Assembly: GCF_003003075.1 (NCBI RefSeq)
Contig: NZ_PVTX01000002.1
Span: 186,001-250,000, forward strand
Source of the DNA: Isoptericola halotolerans
GTDB lineage: Bacteria; Actinomycetota; Actinomycetes; Actinomycetales; Cellulomonadaceae
Direction: 5' to 3'
DNA: 64,000 nucleotides
The notes beneath the pieces were generated by a model. It did no database searches. It had not been told where the DNA came from and worked only from the letters and a program-made list of their open reading frames with translations. How positions within the stretch are numbered: the stretch's first letter is position 1; each line of letters starts with the position of its first letter. The position numbers and the translations under genes are program-made. Positions 1 through 7,644 of the stretch are shown here, in pieces.

Positions 1-2
1 AG

Positions 3-929
3 AACTACCTCGAGGTGAGCCAGGGCGGCGCCGATCCGGTCACCTACCGCTACGCCTACTCCGCGCCGTCGAACACCGGGGTGCCGAGCGGGTTCGACCT
101 CAACAACGACGGCACGGTCGGCGGCGGGGACGACGCCTTCGGCTTCGGAGCGTTCGAGGGTCAGTACGGCATGGTCGTGCTCTCGAAGTACCCGATCGCC
201 ACGGACCGCGTGCGCACGTTCCAGCACTTCCTGTGGAAGGACATGCCGGGCGCGCTCCTGCCGGACGATCCGGCCACGCCCGCACCCGCCGACTGGTTCA
301 GCGCCGAGGAGCTCGACGTGGTGCGCCTGTCCAGCAAGTCGCACTGGGACGTCCCGATCCGCGTCGGGCGCCAGACGGTGCACGTGCTCGCCTCGCACCC
401 CACGCCACCCACCTTCGACGGCCCCGAGGACCGCAACGGCCGCCGCAACCACGACGAGATCCGCTTCTGGGCGGACTACGTCACCCCCGGCACGGCGTCG
501 CGCTACATCGAGGACGACGACGGCGGCCGCGGCGGTCTGCACCCCGGCGCACCCTTCGTGATCCTCGGCGACCAGAACGCCGACCCGCACGACGGCGACT
601 CCTACGACGTCGCGATCGACCAGCTCCTGGACCACCGGCGCATCGTCGACCCGCTGCCGACGTCGGCCGGTGCGGTCGAGGCGGCTGCGCTCCAGGGCGG
701 CGCCAACGACGCCCACACCGGCGACCCGGCCTACGACACCGCTGACTTCGCCGACACCGCGCCCGGCAACCTGCGCGCCGACTACGTGCTGCCGTCGAAG
801 CACCGGCTCCGGGTCCAGGACGCCGGGGTGTTCTGGCCCACCCAGGACGACCCGCTGTCCGCGCTGACCGGCACCTACCCGTTCCCGAGCAGCGACCACC
901 GGCTGGTCTGGGTCGACCTCACGGTCTGA
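3..929 (+). CDS. Endonuclease/exonuclease/phosphatase family protein (5' end cut by window)
   Basis: C-terminal part of an EEP-superfamily phosphodiesterase, probably secreted. The frame is open from the first base, so the true start lies upstream; the GTG at 15 is internal. Visible family motifs are YGMVVLSKYPI, then ILGDQNADP (the metal-binding GD.N motif) and near the end SSDHRLVWVDL, whose SDH is the catalytic histidine motif. An early DLNNDGTVGGGDDAFGFG stretch resembles a calcium-binding loop, which I associate with an actinobacterial subgroup of extracellular EEP enzymes. Substrate (DNA, sphingomyelin or another phosphodiester) cannot be told. It ends 11 bp before the convergent acetyltransferase gene. 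Confidence 0.85.
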   Translation, partial: NYLEVSQGGADPVTYRYAYSAPSNTGVPSGFDLNNDGTVGGGDDAFGFGAFEGQYGMVVLSKYPIATDRVRTFQHFLWKDMPGALLPDDPATPAPADWFSAEELDVVRLSSKSHWDVPIRVGRQTVHVLASHPTPPTFDGPEDRNGRRNHDEIRFWADYVTPGTASRYIEDDDGGRGGLHPGAPFVILGDQNADPHDGDSYDVAIDQLLDHRRIVDPLPTSAGAVEAAALQGGANDAHTGDPAYDTADFADTAPGNLRADYVLPSKHRLRVQDAGVFWPTQDDPLSALTGTYPFPSSDHRLVWVDLTV

Positions 930-940
930 CGGCGAGCGCG

Positions 941-1456
941 TCAGGCGACGGCGGCCCGGGCGTCGATCCAGTACCGGCGCTTGGGCGCCTCGCCCTCGAC
1001 GGCGCGCACGTCCTCCAGCACGCCGCCGCACGCCTCGATGACGGCGGCGGACCCCGCGTTGTCCTCGTCGCACGTCACCAGCACGCGGTCCACGCCGGCG
1101 TCGGCGAGCAGCGCCACCGACTGCCGCAGCATCTCGGTGGCGTACCCCCGACGGCGGTGCGCGGGCGCGACACCGTAGCCGACGTGCCCGCCGACCTCGC
1201 GCAGGTAGTCGTTGAGCGCGTACCGGATGGAGACGCGACCCACGGGTTCGCCGTCGACCTCGGCGACGAGGAAGTCGGCCCGCACCCGGCCGGGCGGCAG
1301 GTCCGTGCCGGCGGACTCGCGCCGGACCTGCGCGAGCACCTCGTCCCACGTGCCGTCGGCCAGCAAGAACGTGAAGCCGTCGGCAGCGAGCTCGTCGTGC
1401 AGACGGCGCAGCGCGGCCTCGTCGTCAGGGCGTGGTGGGCGGAGGTGCAGCGGCAT
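941..1456 (-). CDS. GNAT family N-acetyltransferase
   Basis: A 171-residue Gcn5-related acetyltransferase that would move an acetyl group from acetyl-CoA to an amine; substrate unknown. It starts MPLHLRPPRPDDEAALRRLH, typical of the beta1-alpha1 entry of GNAT proteins. The central acetyl-CoA binding motif A is GYGVAPAHRRRGYATEML (pattern V-P-x-x-R-R-x-G-x-A). A motif-B-like segment DEDNAGSAAVIEACGG follows and the end is KRRYWIDA. The open frame continues far upstream, but the ATG at 1456 begins the homologous region and nothing upstream looks like protein. Convergent with the preceding gene; 61 bp downstream of the HxlR regulator on the same strand, so cotranscription is possible. Confidence 0.85.
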   Translation of the reverse strand: MPLHLRPPRPDDEAALRRLHDELAADGFTFLLADGTWDEVLAQVRRESAGTDLPPGRVRADFLVAEVDGEPVGRVSIRYALNDYLREVGGHVGYGVAPAHRRRGYATEMLRQSVALLADAGVDRVLVTCDEDNAGSAAVIEACGGVLEDVRAVEGEAPKRRYWIDARAAVA

Positions 1457-1517
1457 CCCCGCATCCTGCCGTCCGGCAGGCCGACGGCGCACGTCCTTTC
1501 CGTGCAGTGGCCTGCGT

Positions 1518-1916
1518 TCACGCCTGGAGGGACCCGGCAGTCTCGGCCGCGTCGTCGAACTGCTCGCGTGCCCGCTCGATGCGAGCCCGGTGGGTGGTGA
1601 CCCAGGCGAGGACGACGTCGACCGGTTCGCGCAGGGTCTTGCCGAGGTCGCTGATCCGGTACTCGACGGCGACCGGGCGGTCCGCGACGACGCGCCGCTC
1701 CACGATCCCGTTCCGCTCCAGCCGTCGCAGCGTGGCGGTGAGCGACTTCTGCGTGATGCCCGGGATCGCCCGGCGCAGCACGTTGAACCGGCACGGCCGT
1801 TCGCACAGCTGGTCGAGGATGCTGACGGACCACTTGTCGAGCACCTGGTCGAGCACGTCCCGGTGCGAGGGGTCGATGCGCAGCTCGCCGGGTGGGGTGG
1901 CGGTGGTGTCGTCCAC
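1518..1916 (-). CDS. HxlR-family winged-helix transcriptional regulator
   Basis: A 132-residue HxlR/MarR-like winged-helix DNA-binding protein. The HxlR signature is clear: DKWSVSILDQLCERPCRFNVLRRAIPG, then ITQKSLTATLRRLERNGIVERRV (recognition helix) and VEYRISDLGKTL (wing and start of the dimer helix). I chose the GTG at 1916 because an AAGGAG ribosome site lies about 9 bp upstream and the conserved region begins soon after; there is no ATG in the usual range. The gene is divergent from the RidA gene across about 80 bp, so it probably controls RidA and itself. HxlR proteins often sense redox or electrophile stress, but no sensing cysteine arrangement can be asserted here. Confidence 0.88.
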   Translation of the reverse strand: MDDTTATPPGELRIDPSHRDVLDQVLDKWSVSILDQLCERPCRFNVLRRAIPGITQKSLTATLRRLERNGIVERRVVADRPVAVEYRISDLGKTLREPVDVVLAWVTTHRARIERAREQFDDAAETAGSLQA

Positions 1917-1919
1917 GAA

Positions 1920-1990
1920 ACCTGGTCTCCTTGAAGTGTCTGTGATGTACCTGGTATCCAGGGTATACCTAATTGATCGCTCACCCAGGA
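1920..1990. promoter_or_regulatory. Divergent hxlR/ridA promoter-operator region
   Basis: This short AT-richer stretch between the divergent regulator and RidA genes contains CTGGTATCCAG, an 11-bp near-palindrome, directly followed by the palindromic core GTATAC. HxlR-type dimers bind such paired GGTA/TACC half-sites. TAATTGATC next to it could be part of a -10 element. An AGGAG ribosome site precedes the RidA ATG. The regulatory role is inferred from position. Confidence 0.5.
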
Positions 1991-1997
1991 GACCACG

Positions 1998-2408
1998 ATG
2001 TCCGTTCAGCTCATGACCCCCGACGGCATGCTGCAGCCCACGCCGTATCACCACGTCGCCGTCGGGACAGGTAGCCGGCACGTCCATGTCGCCGGGCAGG
2101 TCGCACTCCAGGCCGACGGCACCCCGCTCGCCCCGGGCGACCTCGCCGGTCAGGTCGCGCACGCGCTGCGCGCCACGGCGCACGGGCTCACCGGTGCCGG
2201 TGCCACGTTCGACGACGTGCTGCGGCTGACCTTCTACGTCACCGCATGGGCGCCGGAGAAGATGGAGGCCTTCATGGCCGGCGTCGAGTCCGTCGCCGAC
2301 GAGGTCGGCCTGCGCCTGCCCATGCCGCCGGCCTCGCTTCTCGGCGTGGAAGCCCTCTTCGCACCGGACGTCCTCGTGGAGGTGGAGGCCACCGCGATCC
2401 TCGACTGA
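1998..2408 (+). CDS. RidA (YjgF/UK114) family protein
   Basis: A 136-residue member of the RidA/YjgF trimer family, whose classical members hydrolyse reactive enamine/imine intermediates made by PLP enzymes. Visible are HVHVAGQVALQADGTPLAP, the segment VLRLTFYVTAWAPEKMEAF and LLGVEALFAPDVLVEVEATA, matching the family beta-alpha pattern and C-terminal VEIEA strand. The catalytic arginine of archetypal RidA would lie in a (S)RxxxxV segment near the C-terminus; here PPASLLGVEAL has Ser instead, so it may belong to a non-deaminase Rid subgroup. A CAGGAG ribosome site lies 7 bp upstream. It faces the HxlR gene and is likely its target. Confidence 0.85.
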   Translation: MSVQLMTPDGMLQPTPYHHVAVGTGSRHVHVAGQVALQADGTPLAPGDLAGQVAHALRATAHGLTGAGATFDDVLRLTFYVTAWAPEKMEAFMAGVESVADEVGLRLPMPPASLLGVEALFAPDVLVEVEATAILD

Positions 2409-2523
2409 ACGTCTTCCGCTCCCCGGGACCACCGCTGCGGGTCGCGACGGAGACGTACCACGCCGGCGGGCGCCGACGCTCTTCGTCGTCGGTGGGCCCT
2501 CCTCGCTCGCGAGGTCCGGATGG

Positions 2524-3561
2524 TCAGGATGTCCCGCCGTAGTGCGCGGCCAGCCGCCGCATCCCTTCGTCGATCGACACCGCGGGGCGCCACCCGAGCT
2601 CGGCCCGCACGGCCCGCTGGTCGAACCAGTGCGCCGTCGACAGCTGCTCGGCGAGGAACCGCGTCATCGGCGGCTCGTCGGCACCGGGCCGCACGCGCCA
2701 CACGGCCTCGATCAGCCCGCCGGCCGTCCGCGCCAGGCCGGCGGGCACGCGCCACCGCGGTGGCTCGACGCCGCCGGCCCGGCAGATGCCGGCGAGCAGG
2801 TCGGCCACCGTGCGCGGTTCGCCGTTGGTCAGCACGTACGCCCGGCCCCGGACCGCCTCGGGCCGATCACCCAGCCGGTCGAGCGCCGCGACGATGCCGT
2901 CCGCCGCGTTGTCGAGGTACGTGGTGTCGATGAGCGCTGCCCCGTGACCCAGCAGCGGCAGCCGCCCGCTCGCCGCGCGGTCGATGACCCGCTCCACGAG
3001 CTGGGTGTCCCCCGGCCCCCACACGATGTGCGGCCGGACCGCCACGACGCGGAAGTCTCCGCGCCCGTCCGGGGTGCCGCCGTCGGCCCCTGGTCGCGAG
3101 GCACCGGCTCCCCGGTCCCGGGAGAGCGCCAGCACCTCCGACGCCGCCTTGGTCCGCGCGTACTCGCCGCGCGCCCGCGCCGGGTCGGCCGGCTCCGCGC
3201 CGACGCCCACCAGCGAGACCCCGGCGTGCGCCACCGACGGCGAGGACACCTGCACGAACCGCCGCACGCCGGCCCGCTCGGCGGCGTCCAGCAGCAGCTC
3301 GGTGCCGTGCACGTTGACGCGCTCGAACTCCGCCGGGTCCCCGGCCAGCGACACCTTCGCCGCGAGGTGCACGACGGCGTCGGCCCCGTCCACGGCCCGC
3401 GCCACCGTCGCGGCGTCGGTCACCGACCCGGCGACGTCCTCGGCCCCCGCCACGCCCGACGGGCTGCGCTGCAGCGTGCGCACCTGCTCCCCGCGCGCCA
3501 CGAGCACACGCGCCACCGCACCGCCGAGCAGCCCCGACGCGCCCGTGACCAGGACCGTCAC
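2524..3561 (-). CDS. oleD: OleD: NAD(P)-dependent 2-alkyl-3-oxoacid reductase (SDR, 3-beta-HSD-like)
   Basis: A 345-residue extended short-chain dehydrogenase. It starts at a GTG followed by TVLVTGASGLLGGAVARVL, the Rossmann GxxGxxG motif. The catalytic YxxxK is EYARTKAASE, preceded by the serine-rich VQVSSPSVAHAG. VRPHIVWGPGDTQLVERV and DTTYLDNAADGI match 3-beta-HSD/OleD proteins. In olefin synthesis OleD reduces the 2-alkyl-3-ketoacid made by OleA to the beta-hydroxy acid, the substrate of OleC. Its GTG overlaps the TGA of the upstream oleBC gene (GTGA), implying translational coupling and a single operon. The C-terminus TAHWFDQRAVRAELGWRP is usual for the family. Confidence 0.9.
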   Translation of the reverse strand: MTVLVTGASGLLGGAVARVLVARGEQVRTLQRSPSGVAGAEDVAGSVTDAATVARAVDGADAVVHLAAKVSLAGDPAEFERVNVHGTELLLDAAERAGVRRFVQVSSPSVAHAGVSLVGVGAEPADPARARGEYARTKAASEVLALSRDRGAGASRPGADGGTPDGRGDFRVVAVRPHIVWGPGDTQLVERVIDRAASGRLPLLGHGAALIDTTYLDNAADGIVAALDRLGDRPEAVRGRAYVLTNGEPRTVADLLAGICRAGGVEPPRWRVPAGLARTAGGLIEAVWRVRPGADEPPMTRFLAEQLSTAHWFDQRAVRAELGWRPAVSIDEGMRRLAAHYGGTS

Positions 3562-6416
3562 GGGGCGCCCACGCGCCCGCCGGCCAGCACGCCGTCGGCC
3601 CAGCGGGCCAGCCGCGCCCGGTCGATCTTCGAGTTGTGCCGCACGTCCGTGGGCATCCGCGGCACCACGAGCACCGCCGCGAGCGCCACCGACGACGCCG
3701 CCCGCACCGCCGCGTCGACGTCCCGCGGGGCGAGCCCCGGCCGCCGGGCCGCCTCCACCAGCTCGACCACGGCGACCGCCTGCTGCACCCCGGCGGGGCC
3801 GACGCCGACCACCGCGGCGCGTCGCACCGGCTCGGCCCGCTCGATCGACTGCTCCGGTCCCACCGGCGCCAGCGGCCCCTCGGCCGTGGTCAGCACGTGC
3901 GCGAGCCGCCCCTCGATCCACAGGCGCCCCGCGGCGTCCAGGTGCCCGACGTCCCCGGTGCGGTGCCAGTGCCCCGGCGGCGTGTCCCGCTCGGCGGCGG
4001 CGTCGGTGAGCCACAGCCGGTCGTAGCGCTCCTTGAGGTGCGGGGCATGCACGAGCACCTCGCCCAGCACACCGTGCACCTCGTTGCCCTCCATCCCGGT
4101 GCCCGACGACGGCGCCCCGGTCGCCGCGCCGTCGGCGTCCAGCGGGCTGATGGCCACCCCGCCCGCGGCCGCGTCGACGATCGGCCGGCCGACGCACACG
4201 CCGGTGTCCGGCGCGGACGCGGCCTCGCGGATGCCGTCCAGCGTGATGTCGGTGACCAGCAGGCACTCGGTCATGCCGTACGGGGTGTGCGCCTGCGCGC
4301 CCGGCATGAGCGACTGCGCCGATCCGAGCAGCTCGGCGCTGATCGGCGCCCCTGTGGACAGGAAGGTCTCGACACGCTGGAGGGCGGCCCGGTCCGCGGC
4401 GTCCAACGCTCCGGCGGTGTCGACGACGTGGAGGATCGCCGCCGGGGAGAGGAACACCATGCGTGCGTCGGAGGCGCGCACGGCGTCGGCCACCGCCCGG
4501 GCGGTCAGGGTGCGTGGCGCGGACACGTCCATGTCGGGCGTGACCGACCGCGTGCCCAACGCCGGGCCGAGCAGCGCGAACGGCGCGAACCCGGTGACCA
4601 GGCCCGTCCCGGCCGTCACCCCGAAGTGCTCGGCCAGCACGTCCCGCAGCGCGGAGAGCCGGGCGTGCGTGTAGACGACGCCCTTGGCCGGCCCGGTCGA
4701 GCCGGACGTGAAGAGCACGGCCGCCTCGTCGTCGGGACCCGGCTCGGGCGGCAGGTCGACGCCCTCGCCCGCACGGGCGACGTCGACCAGCTCGTGGTCC
4801 ACGCCGAGCGCGCGCCGGCGCACCGCGTCCAACGGGTCGGCAGCGATCCGCACCCCGGGCCAGCCGCACGCCCGGGCGGCCGCGAGCGCCGTCGTCTGCC
4901 CGATCAGGTACTGCGGCCACGCGCCACGCTGGGCGCGGGTCAGCCCGCGGACGCCGAGCCCGGCGTCCGCCACGACCACCACCGCACCGATGCGCAGGCA
5001 CCCGTAGACCAGGGCCGTGAGCGTCGGTCCGGGCCGGACCAGGAGGGAGACGCGGTCGCCGCGACGCACCCCGATCGAGTGCAGGCCCGCGGCGATCCGT
5101 CGCACCTGCCGGTCCAGCGCCCGCCAGGTCACCGTGGCCGGGCCGGAGCCCGACATGTCGAGCACGGCCGGGTCGGAGCGCGTCGCGTCGTCGGCGGCGC
5201 GCTCGTCGAGCCCTGCCCAGATCGGCCGGAACGCGGTACCCGACGGCGAGGCCGAACGGTCGCCGCGCGGCGGCACGGCGGCGGGGTCGGTCAGCGTGGC
5301 GCTTCGGCCGCTCGACCCGCGCGCAGATGCGTTCACGGGCCCCAGGGGGCCCTCCACTTCGGGATTGACATCTGCGCGCGGGTCGAGCGGCCGAATCTCG
5401 GTGTCCAGCCAGCCCAGCACGGGCCCCGCGTAGTCGACGTCCTCCGCGACCAGGTGCCCGGCGCCCTCGAACCGGTGCACGCGGGCGTGCGGCAGCCGGC
5501 CGACCAGGTCGTCGAGGTAGCGGTCGGAGAAGATCGGGTCGCGCGGCCCCCACAGCAGCAGCGCCGGCACCTGCAGCGCGGCGACGCCCGCCGCGATGCG
5601 GTCGAGCTCCGGCCTGCTCGGGTGCTCCGCCGTCGCGGGGATGTCCGCGACGAACCCCTCGATCCCCCCGCGGTCGGCAGCAGCCCGGTACGGCAGCCGG
5701 TAGGCGCCCGCCACGTCGGCGGGCAGGCGCGGGTGGGCCAGCGCCAGGGTGGTCTCGAGGAACGCCCGCGTGGTGCTGGTGCCCAGCCGGTGCACGGGCG
5801 GCGCCAGCGCGAGCCGCAGCGCCGCCGGGATCGGCACGCCGTCGGGCTGGTGCACCGCGGTGTTGAGCAGCGCGACGCCGGCCAGCAGGTCGGGGTGGTC
5901 CACGGCCCAGCCGAGGGAGACCACGCCGCCCCAGTCGTGCCCGAGCGTGACCACCGGGCCGTCCAGGCCGAGCGCGTCGGTGAAGGCGCCCAGGTCCGCC
6001 ACCCGCTCCGGCAGCGACCGCGCCCGCCCGCTGCGGGCCGACAGCCCCATCTCGAGCTGGTCGACGGCGACGACCCGCCACGCGTCCGGCACGCCGCCGG
6101 GACGCTCCCCCGTCGCCGCGGCCTCCGTGACGGCCGTCTCGGTCGCGAGGTTCAGCAGGTCGCGCCACAGGTAGGACCACGTCGGGTTGCCGTGCACGGC
6201 CAGCACCGTGCCCACCGGCTCGATCCCCCGGGCGGCCAGCTCCGGCCCGTTGTCCAGGTAGTGCCACTCGGTCACCGGCCCGCGCGCGGCCGGACCACCG
6301 CCGTCGGACGCCGGAACGCCCGCCGGGGTGCCGCCGTCGGGCACGCGCAGCACGTGGCTGAACCGTGGATCGAGGCCGGGCAGGCCCGGCGGGACGGTGC
6401 TGGCGCCCGAGCTCAC
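3558..6416 (-). CDS. oleBC: OleBC fusion: beta-lactone decarboxylase (alpha/beta hydrolase) + beta-lactone synthetase (acyl-adenylating)
   Basis: A 952-residue fusion. Residues about 1-335 are an alpha/beta hydrolase of the haloalkane-dehalogenase type: VLAVHGNPTWSYLWRDLLN (oxyanion loop), VVTLGHDWGGVVSLG with nucleophile Asp near residue 161, late histidine in EGAGHLVAED. This OleB part decarboxylates the cis-beta-lactone to an olefin. Residues about 385-952 are an AMP-forming ligase: AVLFTSGSTGPAKGVVYTH (A3), PYGMTECLL (A5), HRTGDVGHLDAAGRLWIEGR (A7/A8), NSKIDRARLAR with the catalytic lysine; OleC closes the hydroxyacid to the beta-lactone. Such fusion is known in actinobacteria, for example Micrococcus. 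The linker (about 341-372) is encoded by a 27-bp perfect inverted repeat. The GTG start overlaps the oleA stop (GTGA); a GTG one codon earlier is possible. Confidence 0.93.
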   Translation of the reverse strand: MSSGASTVPPGLPGLDPRFSHVLRVPDGGTPAGVPASDGGGPAARGPVTEWHYLDNGPELAARGIEPVGTVLAVHGNPTWSYLWRDLLNLATETAVTEAAATGERPGGVPDAWRVVAVDQLEMGLSARSGRARSLPERVADLGAFTDALGLDGPVVTLGHDWGGVVSLGWAVDHPDLLAGVALLNTAVHQPDGVPIPAALRLALAPPVHRLGTSTTRAFLETTLALAHPRLPADVAGAYRLPYRAAADRGGIEGFVADIPATAEHPSRPELDRIAAGVAALQVPALLLWGPRDPIFSDRYLDDLVGRLPHARVHRFEGAGHLVAEDVDYAGPVLGWLDTEIRPLDPRADVNPEVEGPLGPVNASARGSSGRSATLTDPAAVPPRGDRSASPSGTAFRPIWAGLDERAADDATRSDPAVLDMSGSGPATVTWRALDRQVRRIAAGLHSIGVRRGDRVSLLVRPGPTLTALVYGCLRIGAVVVVADAGLGVRGLTRAQRGAWPQYLIGQTTALAAARACGWPGVRIAADPLDAVRRRALGVDHELVDVARAGEGVDLPPEPGPDDEAAVLFTSGSTGPAKGVVYTHARLSALRDVLAEHFGVTAGTGLVTGFAPFALLGPALGTRSVTPDMDVSAPRTLTARAVADAVRASDARMVFLSPAAILHVVDTAGALDAADRAALQRVETFLSTGAPISAELLGSAQSLMPGAQAHTPYGMTECLLVTDITLDGIREAASAPDTGVCVGRPIVDAAAGGVAISPLDADGAATGAPSSGTGMEGNEVHGVLGEVLVHAPHLKERYDRLWLTDAAAERDTPPGHWHRTGDVGHLDAAGRLWIEGRLAHVLTTAEGPLAPVGPEQSIERAEPVRRAAVVGVGPAGVQQAVAVVELVEAARRPGLAPRDVDAAVRAASSVALAAVLVVPRMPTDVRHNSKIDRARLARWADGVLAGGRVGAP
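5303..5395. repeat. Long palindrome inside the oleB/oleC linker
   Basis: Arms 5303-5329 and 5369-5395 are perfect 27-bp inverted complements (TTCGGCCGCTCGACCC... / ...GGGTCGAGCGGCCGAA). The 39-bp loop contains a second perfect stem, GGGCCCC at 5337-5343 and GGGGCCC at 5346-5352. The element is read in frame and encodes the interdomain linker of OleBC. A structure of this size would normally be taken for a terminator between two genes. Confidence 0.9.
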
Positions 6417-7435
6417 CACGCAAGCTCCATCATCGCCGTGTTGATGCCCGAGCCGACGCCCATCAGCAGCACGCGGTCGCCCGCGGAGAGCGAGTCCTGC
6501 TGCTCGACCAGCGTGAGCGGCACGGACGCCGGCCCCACGTTGCCCAGGTGGCCGAACGTGGTCGGCACCGCCGAGCGGTCCAGGCCCACGGCCTCCACGA
6601 TCGCGTTGGTGTGCACGCGCGAGACCTGGTGGGTGATGTAGCGGTCCATCCCGCCCCAGCTCCAGTCCGCCGTCGCGTCCTTCCAGGCGTCGACCACCAG
6701 CTCCAGGCCACCCTCGAGCAGCCCCTGCGCGTCGGTGAACATCCCCTCCGTGCTGCCCACGCACAGCAGGTGGTGCTGCGTCGCGGCACGAGTCACGCCG
6801 CCCAGCACGCGGTGGCCCTCCGGGTGCTCGTCGGCCCGGCCCAGCACCGCCGCCGCGGAGCCCGAGCCGAGGGTCAGCGACGCGAACTCGGCCATGAAGT
6901 CCTCGCGCCCGACGTCGTCCCGCAGCAGCCGCTCGACCGTCACGTCCTGGATGTCGTCGGCGTCCTCGCCCGCCACCACCATCGCGTACCGCACCTGCCC
7001 CGACTCGATCATCCCCGCGGCGATGCTCATGCCGTTGATGAAGCCCAGGCAGGCGTTCGCGACGTCGAAGTTGACCGCCGAGCTCGGCAGCCCCAGCCCG
7101 TGGTGCAGACCGACCGCCACCGACGGCTCCAGGTGCTTGCGCGTCACGGACGTGTTGATGAGCAGGCCGACGTCGTCCGGCTCCACGCCCGCGCTGCCGA
7201 GCGCCTCGATCCCGGCCGCCACCGTCGCGGTGTTCGCGTCCTCGCCCGGGCCCCAGTTGCGCCGCGCCTCGACCCCCGCGACCCGCTCGAGCAGGCTGGT
7301 CGGGAGCTTGAGGCGCGACAGGGCGGGCGCCAGGCGCTCCTGCACGTCGGCCGAGGTCGTGACCCGCGACGGCAGCCGGCTCGTCACGGACAACAGCGCG
7401 ACGTTGGCGAACCTGGTGGTGGCGTTTCCAGACAC
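6413..7435 (-). CDS. oleA: OleA: thiolase-superfamily acyl-CoA condensing enzyme (3-oxoacyl-ACP synthase III-like)
   Basis: A 340-residue thiolase-fold enzyme. In this context it condenses two long-chain acyl-CoAs head-to-head to a 2-alkyl-3-ketoacid, the first step of olefin synthesis. The catalytic cysteine lies in NFDVANACLGFINGM (about Cys129), the histidine in MDRYITHQVSRVHTNAI and the asparagine in TFGHLGNVGPASVPL, giving the Cys-His-Asn triad of KASIII/OleA proteins. LLINTSVTRKHLEPS matches OleA rather than FabH. I prefer the GTG at 7435 (GGAG 5 bp upstream); an in-frame ATG lies at 7450. First gene of oleA-oleBC-oleD, all overlapping by 4 bp. Identity rests mainly on the complete gene set. 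Confidence 0.92.
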   Translation of the reverse strand: MSGNATTRFANVALLSVTSRLPSRVTTSADVQERLAPALSRLKLPTSLLERVAGVEARRNWGPGEDANTATVAAGIEALGSAGVEPDDVGLLINTSVTRKHLEPSVAVGLHHGLGLPSSAVNFDVANACLGFINGMSIAAGMIESGQVRYAMVVAGEDADDIQDVTVERLLRDDVGREDFMAEFASLTLGSGSAAAVLGRADEHPEGHRVLGGVTRAATQHHLLCVGSTEGMFTDAQGLLEGGLELVVDAWKDATADWSWGGMDRYITHQVSRVHTNAIVEAVGLDRSAVPTTFGHLGNVGPASVPLTLVEQQDSLSAGDRVLLMGVGSGINTAMMELAW

Positions 7436-7644
7436 TCGAGCTCCAGACATCCGGCCGCGCACTGCGCCGGAACGACGACGATTCGCCGGCTCCTGGGGCA
7501 GGACCCGGCGCGACGGGCATGTCGACACCCGCCCTTGAGGTTAAGACGCTCAGGCCCTCCTTGCCGTTCCGGCCGCACTGTGGATCTCGACACGTCACCC
7601 GGGCGGCGTCCCGGCGGGCGGGCGCCGGTGCCTACGCTGAGCGG
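7436..7644. promoter_or_regulatory. Divergent promoter region of the ole operon and the threonine aldolase-like gene
   Basis: No gene fits these 209 bp. Towards the + strand gene, TACGCT at 7633-7638 is a good -10 hexamer placed 6 bp before the GTG, as in leaderless actinobacterial transcripts. Towards oleA, GTCTTAACCTCAAG on the minus strand (about 7534-7548) is an AT-rich island that could hold its -10 element. Confidence 0.45.

Noticed and set aside
4-11. ACTACCTC near the window start as another repeat unit
   Set aside because: Single copy inside the coding frame of the phosphodiesterase, lacking the GCC flank and 20-bp neighbours.
941-1996. Long open frame on the minus strand joining the GNAT gene with upstream sequence
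   Set aside because: Only the part after ATG 1456 has GNAT motifs; the rest is a shadow of the HxlR gene.
2524-6423. 1299-residue open frame covering oleD and beyond
   Set aside because: High-GC DNA lacks stops; the upstream two thirds is an alternate frame of oleBC. OleD begins at the GTGA overlap at 3561.
3636-6641. 1001-residue + strand open frame opposite the ole genes
   Set aside because: Arg/His/Gly-rich shadow of the real minus-strand genes with no recognisable motif.
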